A DNA stretch of 12,187 bases from Larix sibirica. Taxonomy: Eukaryota > Streptophyta > Pinopsida > Pinales > Pinaceae. Location: NCBI GenBank assembly GCA_004151065.3, contig NWUY0300015409.1, positions 8,705 to 20,891 on the forward strand, in the 5' to 3' direction. The notes beneath the pieces are model-generated. The model had not been told where the DNA came from. It saw only the letters and a list, made by a program, of their open reading frames with translations, and did not search any database. Each line of letters begins with the position of its first letter. Position 1 is the stretch's first letter. The translations under genes were made by a program, and so were the position numbers. Positions 1-8,699 of the stretch are shown here, piece after piece.

Positions 1-144
1 GTGGATGGTAATCTTGATTTTATTACCATTTCCATCTACTAAGAGGTTCTAGTTACAACTGTAATATAAGGGATAACCTAAGTCATCTGGTTTGTGTTCA
101 TGTTTCTTTTCTTCTCTATGTTTCTTCTCTTCTCATGTATTTTC

Positions 145-250
145 TAATTATTTTATTTTTATATTTTTAAAATATATATTATTGTTGTTTCCATGTTTTT
201 TTAATTATTTTTATTTTTATATTATTTTAATATATATTATTGTCGTTCTC
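145..250. repeat. 57-bp A+T-rich tandem duplication
   Basis: Two adjacent copies of a T/A-rich unit begin at 145 and 202. Both run from TAATTATTTT through an ATATATATTATTGT core to a short pyrimidine end (GTTTCC in the first, GTTCTC in the second). They differ by a few small T-run indels. The plus-strand open frame across them is low-complexity (Phe, Tyr and Ile) and is not treated as a gene. Confidence 0.75.
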
Positions 251-780
251 AACTTGCCGTTTCTTTGCAAATTTGGGGGAAACTTCTAGATGTATCCAAT
301 ACTCGTGCTCATGTTCCCAACATTCCAGCATTCCAGAAACTTGTGCAACATAGCTGATTTCAATGAATGCTAGTGACCTCAGCTTAGAGTTGTGGTAATC
401 TAGAGGGTGTATTGTTATAAACAAATAGTAGTGGTAAGAGTAGGAAAGTTTAACGTCGTTTCCTCATTCACATTCTGGAGATGAGACAAAATTTATGTAG
501 GTGTTTTGGGGTCTATATGGTCAATAGAGATCCACCGAGTTCACTTGGACTGTTGGGTGCAAATTTTGACAAAGTTTGGTTCCTCTTTAGAATGCAGGTA
601 CGTAATAAGTGCAAATATGCATTTGAATCTTGGCTCTCACAAACTTAAATAAAATATTGACCAAGAGGCAGTTTTAGCACCTCGGAAGACTATACACATT
701 TGTTTGCACCCAATTTTCCTTATTACACTTTCTGCTCTTTCTGCCAAATGTACAGAAGGGCAGAATTTGGGGACTCTCTG
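251..780. other. Intergenic stretch, nothing recognised
   Basis: I see no coding relic, RNA gene or repeat that I can support here. Short open frames occur on both strands around 227-424 but overlap each other and have no recognisable protein pattern. Confidence 0.5.
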
Positions 781-781
781 A

Positions 782-898
782 GATCTCTGTGGTGCCTAGG
801 CACACTAAATTATTATTTTGTTTGTTTTCCTATATCTGCACCAAGGTATACCTATCTTAAAGGCACTGTAGCCAGGTGATCTCTGTGGTGCCTAGGCA
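782..898. repeat. Direct repeat of a 21-bp unit containing a palindrome
   Basis: An identical 21-bp word occurs at 782-802 and 878-898, with starts 96 bp apart. Each copy contains a palindrome: GTGCCTAGGCAC at 792-803 is perfect over 12 bp, and the second copy keeps 10 bp of it at 889-898. The DNA between the copies is unrelated A+T-rich sequence. The repeat could be a small duplication or a pair of protein-binding sites; the sequence does not decide. Confidence 0.7.
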
Positions 899-1052
899 TT
901 CTACTCTCCATGATTATCTAGTTTGGTCTCCTAAATCATTCCACCAAGTGGTGCCATTGGAAATTAATTGTGAATAAACTAATTTTATTTTTATCTTTTA
1001 CATTACCTACAATCCTGAATTTATTTAAAAAAAACCTATTTTTATATAGGTA

Positions 1053-1085
1053 ATTTTATTATGTAAACATCTCAGTTTTGTAAGA
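1053..1085 (+). repeat. Dispersed repeat, copy A
   Basis: A stretch of about 32 bp reading TTTATTATG, AAACATCT, AGTTTTGTAAG recurs at 1988-2019 with one substitution and a one-base gap. It is preceded by a CCTAT...ATAGG hairpin at about 1035-1050. It probably marks two insertions, or two edges, of one short repeat family. Confidence 0.6.
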
Positions 1086-1286
1086 AAACTATTATTAAAA
1101 AAATTAATTATATTACCTACAACCTTTCCTTTTGTATTTATTATATTTGCCTCAAGCAGATATATTGTAATCGATTGAATGGTCAGCTTCCTTTGACCTA
1201 GTATTAGTTACCGCAATATATTTTTGTTTTTAATGTTAAACATTATCATCTTCCTCGCCTTTCTCATCTATCTTCTTCCTATCTGA

Positions 1287-1320
1287 ATCCAATTTTTTGG
1301 AAACAAAATCAAAATTGGAT
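1287..1320. repeat. Short inverted repeat
   Basis: ATCCAATTTT at 1287-1296 is the perfect reverse complement of AAAATTGGAT at 1311-1320, with a 14-base loop. It lies in a region rich in GGAT and AATCAAAATC words between about 1285 and 1405. It is too short to call a transposon end. Confidence 0.5.
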
Positions 1321-1445
1321 AGAATCAAAATCTAAATTAGGATATAGGATTTTGGATTTCTAAAGAGGATTGGACTCACTTGGAATCAAAATCTTACTCT
1401 GGATTCTTATTTTATGGAGATAATGTTGTTCCCTTCCCAGTTAAC

Positions 1446-1466
1446 CATCATCATCATCATCATCAC
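1446..1466. repeat. (CAT)n microsatellite
   Basis: Six CAT triplets are followed by CAC, immediately after TTAAC. This is a simple trinucleotide tract in non-coding sequence. Confidence 0.9.
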
Positions 1467-1987
1467 TAAACAACTTTGTTGCTAAATCCAGTTTTAAAGA
1501 TTACAAGGTGGGCTAATCTTTACTAAGATTACGAGGTTTGCTATTTTTACTAATAAATTTGCATTAATTTACACCCTTTTCAATACAAAAACTCTTACGC
1601 ACTATGTAATATTGATCAATATTTTTGTATGAACATGTTTAATAATAAAATTAAGATAGATTTGTATGTTCTTATGACTTATTTTTATTATACTATATTA
1701 AGTACATAAAGTTCTATTAACTTCTTAAGTGGTCAACTGTCTCTCTTACACATACATAGGGCTTTTAGTTGGTAGTTCAAATTTTGTAAAATCTTGAGTA
1801 ACTGCTATATATTTAATACCTTTACTATCATGTACCTAATCCACTTTCATAATTTTAAATGACAATATCATTTTTTATCTACTGGTTAATACTTATTCAA
1901 CTAATTTTTATCAAACTTCTTTTCTTAAGAGGCAGATACTATGCAGCTTTGCTGCCAATATCACTTTTTTTTTTGGTTCTTTGAAAT
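1467..1987. other. A+T-rich intergenic stretch
   Basis: A+T-rich DNA with frequent stops in all frames. It contains a short T run at about 1966-1974 and no gene or repeat I can support. Confidence 0.5.
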
Positions 1988-2019
1988 AAATTTATTATGC
2001 AAACATCTAGTTTTGTAAG
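1988..2019 (+). repeat. Dispersed repeat, copy B
   Basis: This is the second copy of the short repeat described at 1053-1085, about 935 bp away in the same orientation. It ends immediately before the exon-like open frame and tandem array that start near 2019. Confidence 0.6.
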
Positions 2020-2177
2020 ATGAGTGTCACGATTATAAAAATGTGCCTCAAGTGTATGACGGAAGCATTAATGAAGCTTTGACTTTGACTTTGTCTTGGC
2101 ATGGATTGGAGCCTTTGATCTATGCAACAATTAGAAATCCACAAATAGATGATGGTCAGGTTGCTAAAGGACTATAG
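2019..2177 (+). other. Exon-like open stretch, product not recognised
   Basis: About 52 codons lie open between stops at 2016 and 2175. The translation looks like real protein rather than noise: it includes NVPQVYDGS, NEALTLTLSW, GLEPLIYATI and NPQIDDGQV in order. There is no ATG in frame before NVPQ, so it would be an internal exon or a fragment of a relic. A second, more damaged copy begins about 176 bp downstream and conserves NVPQVYDGS followed by N-D-A-L-T-L, with several synonymous or conservative changes, after which the frame is lost. I cannot assign a family. Chance is a fair alternative, since the stretch is short. Confidence 0.22.
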
Positions 2178-2476
2178 ACAATGATTAAGTTGTAAGATTA
2201 ACGTCACAAGCATAAAATGTTCCTCAAGTGTATGATGGAAGCGCTAATGATGCTTTGACTTTGTTTTGTCAATGGGTTTTGAACCTTTGATCTATGTAAC
2301 AATTTTGAAATCCACATATTAAAGATGGTCAAGTTGTCAATAGGTTTTGAACCTTTGATCTATGTAACAATTTGAAATCTACAAATTACAGATGGTCAAG
2401 TTGTCACTGGGTTTTGAACCTTTGATATATGTAACAATTTGAAATCCACAAATTAAAGATGGTCAAGTTGTTAAAA
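2041..2476. repeat. Nested tandem array, about 175-bp and 67-68-bp periods
   Basis: A higher-order duplication places the CCTCAAGTGTATGA word at 2046 and again at 2222. Within the second copy the segment GAACCTTTGAT..TATGTAACAATTT...GATGGTCAAGTTG is repeated three times, with the anchor word at 2281, 2349 and 2416 (periods 68 and 67). The first copy carries a single diverged version (GAGCCTTTGA at 2109). The units are head to tail with no unique spacers. The periods are not consistently multiples of three, so the expansion does not preserve a reading frame. Confidence 0.85.
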
Positions 2477-2490
2477 TACTATGTAGAGGT

Positions 2491-2744
2491 TGGTGTAGGA
2501 TAAGGTGCACCCAAAATGCCCTCCTTCCTATGAAAATTCCGTTGTGATTATGGTGAAATAGTTGTCTCTAGTCATAGTTTTGCCAGTCATTGTGTTGTTG
2601 ATGTAAAGACTATCTAGAGCATGGTGTAAGATAAAGTACACCCAAAAATGTCGTCTTTCCCATGAAAATTTTGTTGTGATTATGGAGAAATTTTTGTTTT
2701 TGGTTGTCGTTTTGCCATGGTCATTGTGTTGCTGATGGTGGAAA
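2491..2744. repeat. 131-bp tandem duplication
   Basis: Two adjacent copies start at 2491 and 2622. Shared landmarks in order are GGTGTA(G/A)GATAA, CACCCAAAA, CCTATGAAAATT or CCATGAAAATT, TTGTGATTATGG, GTTTTGCCA and TCATTGTGTTG. The copies carry scattered substitutions and small indels. The repeat follows the 68-bp array directly but shares no sequence with it. Confidence 0.85.
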
Positions 2745-2905
2745 TGTTCCCCATGGTTTTGGTTTTCTTAATTGAACCAAAACCTTAAAAATACTTATAA
2801 ATGATTGGATTGATAGGAACTTTGCTTGTGGTGTTTCGTTTCCCTAGATTAAGGGATAGATGATTGGAAATGGGGCATTTTGAATGCAAATAATGTGTGG
2901 ACATC

Positions 2906-3005
2906 ACCCATGTTAGAGTGTTAGAAAGTATGGTAATTAACATTGTCTTGAAACTACCCATGTTAGAGTGTTAGAAAGTATGGTAATTGACATTCTCTTG
3001 AAACC
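2906..3005. repeat. 50-bp tandem duplication, nearly identical
   Basis: The units at 2906-2955 and 2956-3005 differ at only three of 50 positions, so this looks like one of the younger duplications here. Each unit contains TGTTAGAGTGTTAG, a 14-base word that also forms the first bases of the candidate LTR at 10694. Confidence 0.9.
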
Positions 3006-3060
3006 ACAATCTTACTATTGTGAAGATAATTTTTTATTAAACTAGAAAGACATTACACAA

Positions 3061-3145
3061 TCAATAGTTTTATTATCGTTAATGATAAAAAATAAAAAAA
3101 TGTTTATTGATGAGCAATTTTATTGTCATTGATGATAATATTCAA
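3061..3145. repeat. Degenerate 50-bp spaced repeat
   Basis: A 21-bp segment of the form TTTTATT(A/G)TC(G/A)TT(A/G)ATGATAA occurs at 3068 and 3118, again 50 bp apart. The rest of the unit has diverged. It sits just downstream of the clear 50-bp duplication but is a different sequence. Confidence 0.55.
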
Positions 3146-3212
3146 CTATTCAAGGGTATGAGCAAAAACATGAGAGGTTCGCCCTACTTGGTGGCAAGGT
3201 GTTGTTGATTGC

Positions 3213-3285
3213 CATCATGTGGTGAAGGTAACAAGGTTTTGTGGAATGTCGTCATGTGGTAAAGGTAGCAAGGTCACCAAGAACA
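3213..3285. repeat. 37-bp tandem duplication
   Basis: TCATGTGGT(G/A)AAGGTA(A/G)CAAGGT occurs at 3215 and 3252. A partial relative, GTGGCAAGGTGTTG, lies just upstream at about 3191, so the array may have had two and a half units. Confidence 0.75.
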
Positions 3286-3378
3286 AGGAGAATGAAGGGG
3301 GAAATCTAAACAACGACCCAATGAAGGAAAATGCAATGAATGATTTGATAATGAATTAGGCATTGGTGCCCTGTTAGA

Positions 3379-3381
<3 letters not shown>

Positions 3382-3418
<37 letters not shown>
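3382..3418. repeat. (GA)n microsatellite
   Basis: A perfect 37-base GA tract of about 18 dinucleotides. With the (TC)n tract at 3479-3497 it forms an inverted pair around a 60-base loop. Length is likely to vary between individuals. Confidence 0.95.
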
Positions 3419-3419
<1 letters not shown>

Positions 3420-3575
3420 ATGGCTTATGTTGAAAAGATCAACCTCGTGAAATTATTAAAAGAAAAAGGACCTCCACATCTCTCTCTCTCTCTCTCTAGC
3501 AATGTTTATGTTGAAAATAATCAACTTGGTGAAATTATTAAAAGAAAAAGGAACTCTACATTTCTTAAAAGATTC
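3417..3575. repeat. 81-bp tandem duplication with (TC)n tract
   Basis: The TTATGTTGAAAA word at 3425 recurs at 3506. Both copies continue with ATCAAC(C/T)T, then GTGAAATTATTAAAAG and AAAAAGGA. The first unit ends in a perfect 19-base TC tract at 3479-3497. An ATG at 3420 in the first unit (A at -3, G at +4) opens a short frame beginning MAYVEKINLVKLLKEKG. The second unit gives a similar frame from 3502 after a small indel. I see nothing to support a functional peptide. Confidence 0.8.
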
Positions 3576-3689
3576 AATTAGACTCGACTTTCATATTCAT
3601 CAAGAAGCAACTCAAGTTTGTCAAGTTTGTCACTTGTACATGTTCCTAGATAGGTATGTATTAGAACCCATGGACAAGGGGTGACATAA

Positions 3690-4260
3690 AGTATAAAAAA
3701 AGGCACAAGGAAGCAACAAGACCGCCATTAACTATGTTCCATGGGTAAACCAAGAAAAGGATTACTGCCCTCTTTTATTTATAACGTGGTTGGATGTAAT
3801 TAAAAAAAGACTTTGTTTGAGACCAAGCTACCATAACTGGCCCAATGTATACCGTCACTACCTAATGATATAGCTAGGGAACCTTGGTATTTAATGCAAA
3901 TTTATTTATGTTTTAAAAAATAATAATTTGTATAAAAATTATAAATTAATTTAATTTCTTTCTATTTCAATATTAAAAATTAGTTTAATATTAATTGAGA
4001 TTTTGTTTTCTCTATCTATCCACAAAAAATATCGTAATTTCAATTTATGCAAAACAAAATTACATATGTTAGATAGCCATGGGCATTCATAATTTAAAAT
4101 CCTTTTCCATGTTTTGGAATAAGGCACTAAGATGCCATCTATCAATCCATAGGTCACCTATGTCTCTAGTTTCATGATCTTTTACAAAAACAAGAGTAAA
4201 AACTCACATATAAATAAAGTAGGGAAATACATCATCAATAAGTTGCATATATTTGAGCAG
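3690..4260. other. A+T-rich intergenic stretch
   Basis: No gene is supported. The part from about 3900 to 4010 is almost pure A/T with mixed ATTAAAAATTA-type words. A short minus-strand open frame at 3951-4157 lies just 3' of the RNase H relic and resembles nothing I know; it may be 3' sequence of the same element. Confidence 0.45.
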
Positions 4261-4269
4261 AAATAGAGC

Positions 4270-4740
4270 TTAGATTAAGGTAGCATGGAGATACCCTGAG
4301 CTCTTGCCATTGATGCTTTCCAAAATGGACCAAGTACCCCATGGCAGATGCAACACTTCTTTGGAGAGGGAATCAACTTCTTGATTTTTTTTTTATAACT
4401 ATGGCTGATTGAAGCTTTTGGATGAGTTGAATAGGGAAATGGTCTCATCCAATAAGGCTTGCAAATTGTAGGTTCTCATCCTATATTTTCCAATGATCCA
4501 ATGAGATACCACTCGTGAGTTTCCAAAAAAATGAATTGAATTCAATCGCCTTTCAACTGCGAAAGTTAAAATAAGTTTTAGAGTCCAAAGCTGAGTTGTA
4601 TTATTAATACCTTAGCCTAAACTAACTTTGAACTTGAGAGAATAGCAGTCAGAAATGTGAAGAATACCTCCAGCCTTTGCTAAGAGAGAATACCCTTGGG
4701 AGGTCCCATCGAACTAAGTCCAATGCTTACTTTTATTGAT
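4270..4740 (-). pseudogene. Decayed retroelement ribonuclease H domain, copy 1
   Basis: Read on the minus strand, 4740 to 4270 stays in one frame for about 157 codons with four internal stops (4716, 4614, 4401 and 4395) before a terminal TAA at 4272-4270. The order of landmarks is that of an RNase H fold: FDGTSQG at 4713, AGGIL at about 4671, a GINN turn and following helix, FFGNSRVVSHW at about 4527-4495, a GKYRM..Y segment, then NQEVDSLSK and a tail after GTWSILES. RNase H cleaves the RNA of RNA-DNA hybrids; here it would have been the C-terminal domain of a plant retroelement polyprotein, most like a LINE ORF2. Of the four catalytic acids, the first Asp and the last Asp (EVDSLSK) remain, the Glu reads Gln and the middle Asp is Asn (GNS). 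It is therefore dead. I found no reverse transcriptase upstream. Confidence 0.72.
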
Positions 4741-6503
4741 CACCAATCCCCCCTGATCCCATGGGCAAATTAGTAAGGGGTTATTAATTGAGATATTTAT
4801 ACTTGTATTTATACCAAATTTTAAGTATGTTTTGCAAATAGAATCTGCACATGTAAATCTTATGTACTAGATTGTTATTTCTTTAAAAAATATTACTTAT
4901 AAATTATGATATTAAATTGAGATTCACATACTCCTGTAGTACATTATAGGCACACACAATATTACATTCATCTTTTCTTGAAAGAATTATCATTGAAAAT
5001 TAACATATTGAATTAACATTACATTTGGGGTCTAAAAGTGACATTTTTATCATGTATAAAACATTGCTTTTGATCTTTTTGAAAATTCGACAAAATATTG
5101 TAATGTTTCTTTTGCATTGCTCAAGTGACATAAAACATTGCATTTTTTTTATGAAAGATCCCAACATGATAGGTTTTTTTTCCAAGGAAAATTTGAAGGG
5201 AAATCCAAGGGATGCTTCCCCACATTCATGGGAAACCTACCTAGTAAACTCGTTGATATAGACTAGTGTGTCTTAGCTAGGGAGAATTTGACCAAGCACT
5301 TGTGAGCACTAAACATTCCAAATCCCCAATAACATTAGCAACAACTAGTTGATTTGGCCCTTGGGTTTATATTGATAAAACACCATTTTATTGGTGTTAC
5401 ATGACAACTAGGAATAATGCCACCAAGAATTTTTTTTTTTATCCATGTCAACATGCTTGGCTGGTAGTTTGCTTACATGGAAAAAATGCCACTTAAGCAA
5501 CAATACAATGAAACTTTATTGAGCAAAAGTGACACATCTTTCACTTAAGTGATACTTTTTATGACACTTATATATTGCTAAAGCAATGCTAAAAGGAATA
5601 GAAAATATCTAGCAATTTGTTTTCATGCTCCCACATATGACTTAGCCCTCTTCTAAATAAGGAGGTTTCGTGTAGCTACAAGAAAGCACTTGTGAGATTC
5701 AACATTCTTTCAACAAAACTATTGTGCCCAAAAGTCCAATTTATAAACTTCATTAAGTCTTAATTGAATCATGCAACTATATTCATAATCTATAGTTGAG
5801 AACAATCCTCATATAAACCTTGATGGTACCTCTTGGTTTATCCTTCATGTAGTCATATGCTTTGAAGCTAATGTCGTACATGTAATTTTTAACTATTTCA
5901 AGTATTATGCATTTCTTATCCTTGTATTTAAGAAAATATGAAGCTTCAACACTTCAATATATAGTTTGAGACAAGATGTCAAAATGTCAAATTGTAATTG
6001 TGACATTGTAATCAATGCAAGCTAGCATTCACATGTATCTTTAAGGTAATGATCACTTAAGGTTGTCCCTCTGCTACAATCTACTAGTCATATTTATGAG
6101 TTGTTGTTCAAATCCTTTATCTAATAAGGTTCACTCTATGTTACTTTGGGCCATTTCATTCTAGTATAATCCACTTCCGCATACTCCAATTATCTAATTC
6201 AATTTTCCTAATAACGTAACTTGCCTAACCATTTTTTTCCTTGGGAAAATATTGTAATGTTATTATATTAACAAAATTATATTTTGTATAAGTGTCATTG
6301 CAAAAGGAACATTCCATGAAGACTTCTAAAAGAGCATAAAAACAATATTTATAATTTCCCACCTATCACTCCACCTTATCTCAAAAAACAATGAAGACAA
6401 CTTCATAGTCCCATACTACCACTTAAATTAAAAAACATAAACATCTTAAAAACATATACTTATCATTGTCCAATAGTAAAAACCCTGTCATGTCCTCATA
6501 GAG
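4741..6503. other. Long non-genic stretch between RNase H relics
   Basis: No coding relic was recognised on either strand. Features seen are T runs at about 5142-5150 and 5173-5180, and an 11-base T run at 5430-5440. The last would be a poly(A) tract on the minus strand, about 1.1 kb beyond the end of RNase H copy 2, and could mark the 3' end of that element, but no target-site duplication was established. Overlapping short open frames at 5000-5261 on both strands look like noise. Confidence 0.4.
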
Positions 6504-6944
6504 TTAATAAAAATGAGCGTGGAAATATTTAGAGATGTCTCCATCCACAAATTTCTAAGCGTGCCATGATCTCACATCCAAAAAATGACCCGTCTTTGAA
6601 AGTGTGCCTACATCGAAATTCCTTTCTCTGTAAACATGAACAAAGGAGGCTTCATTAAAAGAGGAGCATGCCAAACCGATCTCATCATAAATTGGCCTTA
6701 AAACATAGTTATCCATTTCATAAGACCCATTCATCCAATTGATAACAAGAAGGAAGTCACCAATAATTTGTATGTGATGCTAGTGTAATAGAAATTTTAG
6801 TGCCATGAGCTTAGCTAGATTATTGGAGCCTCTTTCCAATGCTTCTTTGAACTTCAAAACATGCTCATCATGAAGAGAGAGCACCCGACTATCTCCACCT
6901 AAGGGGGGATTTCCTTGACTTGCATAACCTACCTAACCTACCAT
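6504..6944 (-). pseudogene. Decayed retroelement ribonuclease H domain, copy 2
   Basis: Read on the minus strand, 6944 to 6504 is one frame of about 146 codons with three internal stops (6935, 6782 and 6557) and a final TAA at 6506-6504. Recognisable segments in order are GYASQGNPP (canonical DGAS.GNPG), HVLKFKEALERGSNNLAKLM, GDFLLVINWMNGSYEMDNYV, RPIYDEI, FVHVYRERN and LSKTG, then a tail ending FHAHFY. Compared with copy 1, roughly six to eight residues are missing before IIGDF. The first catalytic Asp reads Gly, the Glu reads Lys and the last Asp reads Gly; only the GD Asp survives, so it cannot be active. The VINWMNG and HVYRERN blocks make the assignment firm. The element class is less certain: a LINE-like polyprotein is likeliest. 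No neighbouring reverse transcriptase was found. Confidence 0.78.
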
Positions 6945-7872
6945 CTCATTTCTCACTTTATTCTCTATTTATTTAGCCTTTTAGTATGGCTTACTTCTAA
7001 TAATTACCGGACACAAACCAATTGTCTCTCTAGTAATGTTGTTATATGAGTCCCTCTAATACTAGAACTTTGGTCATTCCATTTCAAGCATTGCTTATTT
7101 TTTTCTCCTTGTATAGTTTGGAGATTGGAAACCAAAACCCTAAGAGTTCTTACAACAAGTTTAGCTTCCAATGACCCTTAACTAATTAACACACAATTAT
7201 CTTGATGGTAGACCTAGACATGACTAGACCCAGTTAAACCTTCTAACCCATAATTTCCCAAACACCCCGATAATTAACGAAGTATAAGAGATCGTTCACA
7301 CATGAGGCATTTTCAAGTATGACAACTATGATTTTCTGTATTGCCTTTGCTAAAATTAATAAAGTTATCTTGTCTTATGACTATATGATAAAAATGTTCA
7401 CTTTTTTGGACAAATAATAACTATAGATGGGGCTCGAATGCATGATCTAATACCCCACTTATAAGGAAATAGATACCTCATATATAAACTTATCCTTAAT
7501 AATTATAGGAGATTTGAATGCTAAGTTATGAAAAATACTTGAATTAAATTATGTAATGGTAAAGATGATGTGTGGTGGTAAATTGTAGATTGCATAATGG
7601 GGGTATACATTAATTAGTGACAAAAGGGACCTTTGCACTAATTGTTTGTCTCATTTGAAGCATTATCAAGATAAATTTGAGATTGACATTCTACTCATCC
7701 TAGAAAGGAAGTTGTAGGGATCTGTCAAAAGGGCTAATGACTAGATCTATAACTCCTTTACCCCAAGACTTCATATACTTGAAACAATTCCAAGTGCTAG
7801 AATATAAATAAGCCATACAACTTGAGGTTACACATAGGTAAAATGATGTTTATATTATAAATTTAGTAATTT
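6945..7872. other. Non-genic stretch upstream of RNase H copy 2
   Basis: The minus-strand frame of copy 2 continues weakly to about 7020 (IGLCPVIIRSKPY) without a motif I can name. On the plus strand 7508-7525 reads GDLNAK, a short match to an endonuclease motif of LINEs, but the flanking translation has stops and no further convincing blocks. Nothing else is supported. Confidence 0.35.
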
Positions 7873-8699
7873 ACCTTAGTAATTGGAACAACCAGATAGT
7901 CATTAAGAAAATTAAGAGAAGTCTCAACCAAGATTAAATAAACCCCAGCTATTATATAATTCCAAAGGAAATGACTGCAAGTAGCAAAGTTGAAAAATTT
8001 AAAGGAAAGGGTTATTAACAGAGAAAACATGCCTAATCCAATCAACTATTCCAAAGAAAAGAATATTTACTGAAAAAATAGAATAAGGATTAAGGAAAGT
8101 AAGTCTCTGGATGAGATCATGAGATGAAGCATAGGAAATGCAAGGTATTGCATCAAGACCATATTACAGAAAAATATTACTAAGTTGAAAAATATTGAAT
8201 CAAAGGTTCCGCTAGATATCATAGATGTATAATAAGTGATAAAAAATAATAAAAAATATTAAATCACATAAACACAAGTTTGAGAAATTGAAGTAGTAGT
8301 TTTTGATATCCCTACTCTCCAACAAAATAAGGAGATATCTCAATGGAAAAAATTATTATCGGGAAAGGGGGCATAGTAAACTAGGCCATTATTGATTCAT
8401 AGAAAACTCAATTGGAGGCTAAGGGGGCATAGTGGAAAACATTGGAATCAAGGTAAAATGAGGGCAAACCATAAATAATTGAGATAACAACTCAAAAAAC
8501 CCAAGGTGAGGGCACCATAAAAAATACATCGGAAAATGTCAAGGATCTCCAAACTTAGGTAAATAACTTGTATCTTACAATACAAAGGAAAGAGCATATT
8601 GTATAAGATCTATAAGCATAGTGGCAACAAAAGGAATTTGATGGAATGGTTTAAGTGAAACTCCAAAACTGAACCTTGTGGATTTCCATTCAGCTATAG
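7873..8699 (+). pseudogene. Relic of an unrecognised, coiled-coil-like protein
   Basis: I do not recognise the family. On the plus strand one frame from 7873 to about 8360, then a second from about 8361 to 8699 (a single-base-scale frameshift in a GGGAAAGGGGG run), gives a protein-like, charged and Gln-rich translation broken by many stops. Readable blocks in order are SLRKLREVSTKIK, LQVAKLKNLKERVINREN (7975-8028), VFDIPTLQQNKEISQWKKLL (8299-8358), KTQLEAKG, WKTLESR, SENVKDLQ and LYLTIQRKEHIV. The alternation of Leu/Ile with Lys/Glu/Gln suggests coiled coil. Many stops sit where Gln or Trp would fit, as expected if methylated cytosines had mutated, but that is inference. It may be a gag-like or accessory protein of a plant retroelement, or an old host pseudogene. 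A Lys/Arg-rich segment near 8818-8870 (PKKENKVKRRTNQPRKPY) may belong to it. Confidence 0.35.

Noticed and set aside
92-424. Overlapping 65-codon open frames on both strands
   Set aside because: The plus frame is Phe/Tyr/Ile low complexity produced by T-rich tandem DNA. The minus frame has no recognisable motif.
2266-2476. CRISPR-like regular repeats
   Set aside because: The units are directly contiguous diverged tandem copies with no unique spacers, and the context is plant-like.
3502-3684. 60-codon plus-strand open frame as a gene
   Set aside because: It starts inside a tandemly duplicated unit, the other copy is truncated by an indel, and no domain is visible.
5000-5261. Open frames of 61 and 78 codons on opposite strands
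   Set aside because: They overlap in antisense, have biased low-complexity composition and show no motif; chance frames in A+T-rich DNA.
7425-7470. tRNA-like GGGGCTCGAATGC sequence
   Set aside because: No matching acceptor, D or anticodon stems could be assembled on either strand.
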